This document shows, piece by piece, positions 13,260 to 13,411 of a DNA stretch of 13,411 nt (position 1 is its first letter; each line of letters starts with the position of its first letter). This DNA comes from an uncultured Kiritimatiellota bacterium. Lineage in GTDB: Bacteria > Verrucomicrobiota > Kiritimatiellia > RFP12 > UBA1067. The stretch is from positions 1-13,411 of the forward strand of contig CAKULR010000025.1 in the NCBI GenBank assembly GCA_934667295.1, given 5' to 3'. Under the pieces are notes generated by a model. It searched no databases, was not told where the DNA came from, and was given only the letters and a program-made list of their open reading frames with translations. The translations under genes and the position numbers were made by a program.

Positions 13260-13363
13260 TGTGTTGGTGTTTGCGATTCAGTTCAAGATTTCGTTCAAGA
13301 CCGCATTCGGACGCCACGCGCCGAGGGCGGCGCGGGTACATTATGCGCCGGGCCCAAACTGCC

Positions 13364-13388
13364 GGGAGGGCCGCGCTCCCGCGCGGCC
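13364..13388 (+). repeat. GGGAGGG-family hairpin
   Basis: GGGAGGG followed by GGCCGCGC-tccc-GCGCGGCC with perfectly matched arms, just outside the 47-bp inverted repeat. The remaining bases to the window end show nothing further. Confidence 0.8.
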
Positions 13389-13411
13389 GCGTCCACTCTT
13401 CCACGCCCCTA

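Larger units (their letters stand above)
12947..13355. repeat. 47-bp inverted repeat enclosing a 315-bp non-coding segment
   Basis: 12947-12993 and 13309-13355 are reverse complements at 45 of 47 positions and contain the GTACCCGCGCCGCCCTCGG hairpin motif seen at 178-207 and 3103-3133. Between them lie a pyrimidine-rich tract and a nested 25-bp inverted repeat. There is no credible gene inside. The form recalls a miniature inverted-repeat element, although I see no clear target-site duplication. Confidence 0.75.

Overview
This is a high-GC bacterial window. Every gene I can support lies on the minus strand. The lpxI-type lipid A gene implies a Gram-negative envelope. The secreted beta-helix protein, the abundance of GC-rich intergenic hairpin repeats and the peptide 'REGRAPA' created where such a repeat runs into a gene end are features I associate with gut or rumen Kiritimatiellota/Verrucomicrobiota-type genomes. 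That placement is an inference from style, not from a marker gene.

Left part (about 1-2770): a restriction-modification cassette of the DpnII/MboI type that acts on GATC. Reading right to left it holds a Dam-like adenine methyltransferase (dpnM type), a DpnII-family endonuclease 4 bases further on, then a 281-bp gap with a possible promoter and a 56-residue DpnD-like protein. Two 60-base stretches I counted in these genes are 57-58% GC, against 68% in one stretch of lpxI, so the cassette may have been acquired by transfer.

Middle (about 2770-4130): roughly 1.3 kb with no credible gene. It is a mosaic of repeats: a near-perfect 36-bp palindrome, several copies of a 16-bp GATTTC-type motif, G-rich tracts, an AT-rich island, a long nested inverted repeat bracketed by direct repeats, and hairpin repeats. 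A clean Rho-independent terminator then follows a tRNA-Leu(GAG)/tRNA-Tyr(GTA) pair with its own promoter.

Right part (4406-11050): a compact minus-strand series of housekeeping genes. In transcription order these are class II ketose-bisphosphate (fructose-bisphosphate) aldolase, cofactor-independent phosphoglycerate mutase, a secreted peptidoglycan amidase, LpxI (lipid A synthesis), a DUF456 membrane protein, a C_GCAxxG_C_C cysteine-rich protein and an EamA-type transporter. Glycolysis comes first, followed by envelope functions. Amidase/lpxI and lpxI/DUF456 overlap, which suggests translational coupling. Upstream of the aldolase is a separate secreted right-handed beta-helix protein, probably carbohydrate-active (11132-12781), with its own promoter.

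Right end (12782-13411): non-coding. It holds a 47-bp inverted repeat around a pyrimidine-rich tract and a second, nested 25-bp inverted repeat.

The most unusual signal is a family of about a dozen short hairpins. Each begins GGGAGGG and has a stem whose two arms change together from copy to copy. They sit between genes, directly at stop codons, and once inside the 3' end of a gene.
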